Assembly: GCF_003671765.1 (NCBI RefSeq)
Contig: NZ_QPIB01000037.1
Coordinates: 1 to 64,000, forward strand
Direction of reading: 5' to 3'
Length of the DNA stretch: 64,000 nucleotides
DNA from: Xenophilus sp. E41
Lineage (GTDB): Bacteria; Pseudomonadota; Gammaproteobacteria; Burkholderiales; Burkholderiaceae_C
Shown here: piece by piece, positions 62,006-64,000 of the stretch
Position numbering within the stretch: position 1 is the stretch's first letter
Layout of the letters: every line of letters starts with the position of its first letter
The notes under the pieces: generated by a model
Told to the model about the DNA's origin: nothing
Database searches by the model: none
What the model saw: the letters and a program-made list of their open reading frames with translations, nothing else
Position numbers and translations under genes: made by a program

Positions 62006-62683
62006 ATGACGCCTCGCGTTCGCATCCCGCGCTTCCTGTCGTACGCCGCCCTGGCACTCGCGGCGGGCGGCGCCGGCGCGGGCGGCCACTTCGACGTCGA
62101 CGATGCCGACACGCTGGCCCCCGGTCGCTGCCAGGTCGAGCTCTGGGCCGGGCGCGCCGACGCCACGGCGACCGGCTTCCAGCACATCGGCCCGGCCTGC
62201 CGCGTCGGGCCGGTCGAACTGGGCTTGAACCTCGACCGCTCGGCGTCGCCGGACGCCCGCAGCCGCAGCGTGGGCCCGGCCGTCAAGTGGACCTGGTACG
62301 GCGGGCCCGACGAGCCGCTGCGCGCCGCGCTCGAGTTCGCCGCCTCCTGGGACCTGCGCAACCACGGCAGCCCCAGCCGCCAGTGGCTGCTGCCCGTGAC
62401 CTGGCAGCCGCTGCCGAGCCTGCAACTGCATGCCAACCTCGGCGCCGACTGGGCCGCGGGCACCGGCGTCCGCACGCGTCGCGTCGGCGCGGCCGCCGAG
62501 TGGGCCGTGGACGAGAAGGTGTCGTTCATCCTTGAACGCAACCGCGCCCAGGGCGCATGGACCACGCGAGGTGGCCTGCGCTTCGGCCTCACGCCGCTGC
62601 TGACGCTGGACCTCAGCGCCGCCAAGGTGCGGCCCGGCGGCGCGGTCTACACGGTGGGACTGAGCCACGAGTTCGGGCGCTGA
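62006..62683 (+). CDS. Exported beta-rich protein of unknown function
   Basis: 225 aa. A signal peptide (FLSYAALALAAGGAGAGG) is followed by FDVDDADTLAPGRCQVELWA and alternating strands (VGPVELGLNLDRS, LQLHANLGADWAAG, GLRFGLTPLLTLDLSAAKVR), ending YTVGLSHEFGR. The strands and the terminal aromatic/Arg fit a small outer-membrane barrel. No family name can be given. ATG 62006 follows the regulator gene by a 36-nt gap. Confidence 0.8.
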   Translation: MTPRVRIPRFLSYAALALAAGGAGAGGHFDVDDADTLAPGRCQVELWAGRADATATGFQHIGPACRVGPVELGLNLDRSASPDARSRSVGPAVKWTWYGGPDEPLRAALEFAASWDLRNHGSPSRQWLLPVTWQPLPSLQLHANLGADWAAGTGVRTRRVGAAAEWAVDEKVSFILERNRAQGAWTTRGGLRFGLTPLLTLDLSAAKVRPGGAVYTVGLSHEFGR

Positions 62684-62747
62684 GCTGGCCCGGCCTCGCT
62701 TCTCAAGCCCGATCGGGCTCCCGCGCCCGTCCCGCCTGCGCAAGCAG

Positions 62748-63533
62748 CTATGGATTCGATAGCACGGAAGGCGTGGAGGCCGCCGCGCCCGGCATGGCCT
62801 GCACGCCCTCGCGCGTGGCAATGGCAGCCGGTGGCGCCGGGGGCAGTTGCGCCAGCGCTGCGCGCAGCCGCTCGATCGCGGCGTCGCGGATGCCCAGGCG
62901 CGTCAGGGTCTCGACGGTCTGTTCGAAATACGCACGGCAGGAGCCCAGGCTGCCGGCGGCGGTGGCGATGTGGCGCACCGCCTCCTCGGGTCGCAGGGCG
63001 CCGGCGTAACGCGGGTGGCGCCGGTTGGCCACGAAGGTGAGGGCGCGGCTGCGCTGGCCGCCGATGTCGGCCTGCACCCAGCGCGCGTCGTAGGTGCCGC
63101 CGAGCATCTCGCGGCGCCACAGCAGCGTCAGCTCGGTGCGCACCTGCTCGGGCGCGATGCGAAAGCCGATGCCGCGGCAGCCGCCGCCCCGGTCCAGCGC
63201 CAGCATCAGGCCGGGCTCCTCGGGCGTGCCGCGGGCGGTGTAGAGCCACAGGCATAAGCGGCGCGACCAGCCGCGCACGGTGGCGGGCAGGGCGTCGAGG
63301 TAGTGGAAGGCCGGGTTCCACATCAGCGAGCCGTAGCCGAAGAGCCACAGCGGCTCGTCGGCCGGATGCGTGGCCAGCGTCTCGTCCAGCGAGGCGGCCA
63401 GTTCCTCGTCGCTGCGCAGCACCATGCCCGGCGGCGCGCTGGCGCGCAGCGCGGCCAGCAGGCTGCCGTCGTGCAGGCGCTCGCGCGTCACCGGGCCGTC
63501 GACGGTGGGAAAGAGGAGCTTGGGCGTGGGCAT
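62748..63533 (-). CDS. Gamma-glutamylcyclotransferase, ChaC type
   Basis: 261 aa. The signature PLWLFGYGSLMWNPAFHY (Y-G-S-L-x-W) binds the gamma-glutamyl group. RGWSRRLCLWLYTARGTPEE and GIGFRIAPEQV follow, and the catalytic Glu lies in WRREML. It cleaves glutathione to 5-oxoproline and Cys-Gly in characterised ChaC proteins. The first 60 residues are an extra N-terminal extension. The 64-nt gap to the convergent neighbour contains the palindrome AGCCCGATCGGGCT at 62706-62719, possibly a terminator. Confidence 0.9.
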   Translation of the reverse strand: MPTPKLLFPTVDGPVTRERLHDGSLLAALRASAPPGMVLRSDEELAASLDETLATHPADEPLWLFGYGSLMWNPAFHYLDALPATVRGWSRRLCLWLYTARGTPEEPGLMLALDRGGGCRGIGFRIAPEQVRTELTLLWRREMLGGTYDARWVQADIGGQRSRALTFVANRRHPRYAGALRPEEAVRHIATAAGSLGSCRAYFEQTVETLTRLGIRDAAIERLRAALAQLPPAPPAAIATREGVQAMPGAAASTPSVLSNP

Positions 63534-63617
63534 GAGAGGGCGGCAACGGGCCGGGTGCGATGGAGCAAGGATAGGACCCGCACGCGCCGGTTCCGCCGCG
63601 CCGGTCTCCTGCGGGAC

Positions 63618-63644
63618 AAAAAAGAACGGCGCCCGAAGGCGCCG
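63618..63644 (-). terminator. Intrinsic terminator downstream of tctA
   Basis: CGGCGCC at 63627-63633 and GGCGCCG at 63638-63644 form a 7-bp stem with a CGAA loop. On the minus strand the stem is followed by a T-rich tract (complement of the six A at 63618-63623). It lies 25 nt after the tctA stop in the direction of transcription. Confidence 0.82.
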
Positions 63645-63669
63645 ACGCAGCTGGGGCCCGACAGGCCCG

Positions 63670-64000
63670 TCACTCCTCGACGAAGGCCTCTTCGCGCTTG
63701 GCCTTCACGGCCGGCAGCAGCACAATCACCAGCAGCGCCGCCGCCACGATCAGCAGGCCGGCCGAGATCGGCCGCGTGACCAGCACCGACCAGTCGCCGC
63801 GCGAGAGCAGCAGGGCGCGGCGCAGGTTCTCTTCCATCATCGGCCCCAGGATGAAGCCCAGCAGCAGCGGCGCGGGCTCGCACTTGAGCTTGAGGAAGGC
63901 GTAGCCGACGATGCCGAAGATCGCCACCATCCACACGTCGAAGGTGTTGTTGTTCTCCGAATAGACGCCCACGGCGCAGAACAGCACGATCGCGGGGAAG
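63670..64000 (-). CDS. tctA: Tripartite tricarboxylate transporter permease TctA, C-terminus (cut by window edge)
   Basis: The visible 109 codons run from the right edge to a stop at 63670 and contain the family end: FCAVGVYSENNNTFDVWMVA, YAFLKLKCEPAPLLLGFILG, PMMEENLRRALLLSRGDWSV, then a last helix and a charged tail. TctA is the large membrane subunit of a solute-binding-protein-dependent secondary transporter. The rest lies outside the window. A terminator follows. Confidence 0.93.
   Translation of the reverse strand, partial: FPAIVLFCAVGVYSENNNTFDVWMVAIFGIVGYAFLKLKCEPAPLLLGFILGPMMEENLRRALLLSRGDWSVLVTRPISAGLLIVAAALLVIVLLPAVKAKREEAFVEE

Overview
The window is GC-rich bacterial chromosome. 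Gene content and order point to a betaproteobacterium of the Burkholderiales, most likely a Comamonadaceae member (Variovorax/Acidovorax-like). Supporting signs are the ureA-ureJ-ureB-ureC order, a tripartite tricarboxylate transporter gene at the right edge, and a copy of the CCCCAAGC...CTCGGGGGGCAGCGA repeat that I know from intergenic DNA of that family. No rRNA, tRNA or CRISPR array was found.

Layout. Positions 1-2.6 kb look like the end of a mobile island: the start of a transposase gene, an unknown gene and a P4-type integrase. Positions 3.2-46 kb form one large anaerobic/dormancy-type stress locus. It carries two BON-domain proteins, two universal stress proteins, Hsp20, a P-type ATPase, two zinc alcohol dehydrogenases, a 2-oxoacid (acetoin-type) dehydrogenase with a detached lipoyl protein, PHA synthase, FabI, a RbbA-type efflux system, a MaoC-phosphotransacylase fusion, acetate kinase, cytosolic sensor kinases, a response regulator, a flavodoxin, a DegP-like lipoprotein protease, and two CRP/FNR regulators. 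One of these regulators has cysteines at 21, 24, 30 and 122, matching the Fe-S ligand spacing of FNR. At least eleven TTG-N8-CAA (FNR/ANR-type) boxes lie in the gaps upstream of these genes. Composition and regulation match the low-oxygen-activated (lxa) locus known from Burkholderia cenocepacia, and parallel the mycobacterial DosR dormancy regulon in function.

Positions 46-50.6 kb hold two TetR-regulated modules with visible operator-like palindromes: a small gene of unknown function, and an SDR dehydrogenase plus a DHA2-type exporter. Positions 50.7-57.2 kb hold a leftward urease operon (ureA, ureJ, ureB, ureC, a GNAT gene, ureE, ureF, ureG) without ureD. Positions 57.2-62 kb hold a divergent signalling pair: a 1240-residue fusion of an NCS1 permease to a hybrid histidine kinase, followed by a REC-LuxR regulator. 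The right end has a secreted beta-rich protein, a ChaC-type gamma-glutamylcyclotransferase and the 3' end of tctA.

How the parts fit (inference). When oxygen falls, the Fe-S FNR protein would bind the boxes and switch on fermentative energy conservation (2-oxoacid dehydrogenase to acyl-CoA, phosphotransacylase, acetate kinase, ATP), redox disposal (alcohol dehydrogenases, PHA synthesis), protein protection (Hsp20, protease) and stasis proteins (Usp, BON). The urease half is a separate nitrogen-acquisition unit, plausibly controlled by the permease-kinase.
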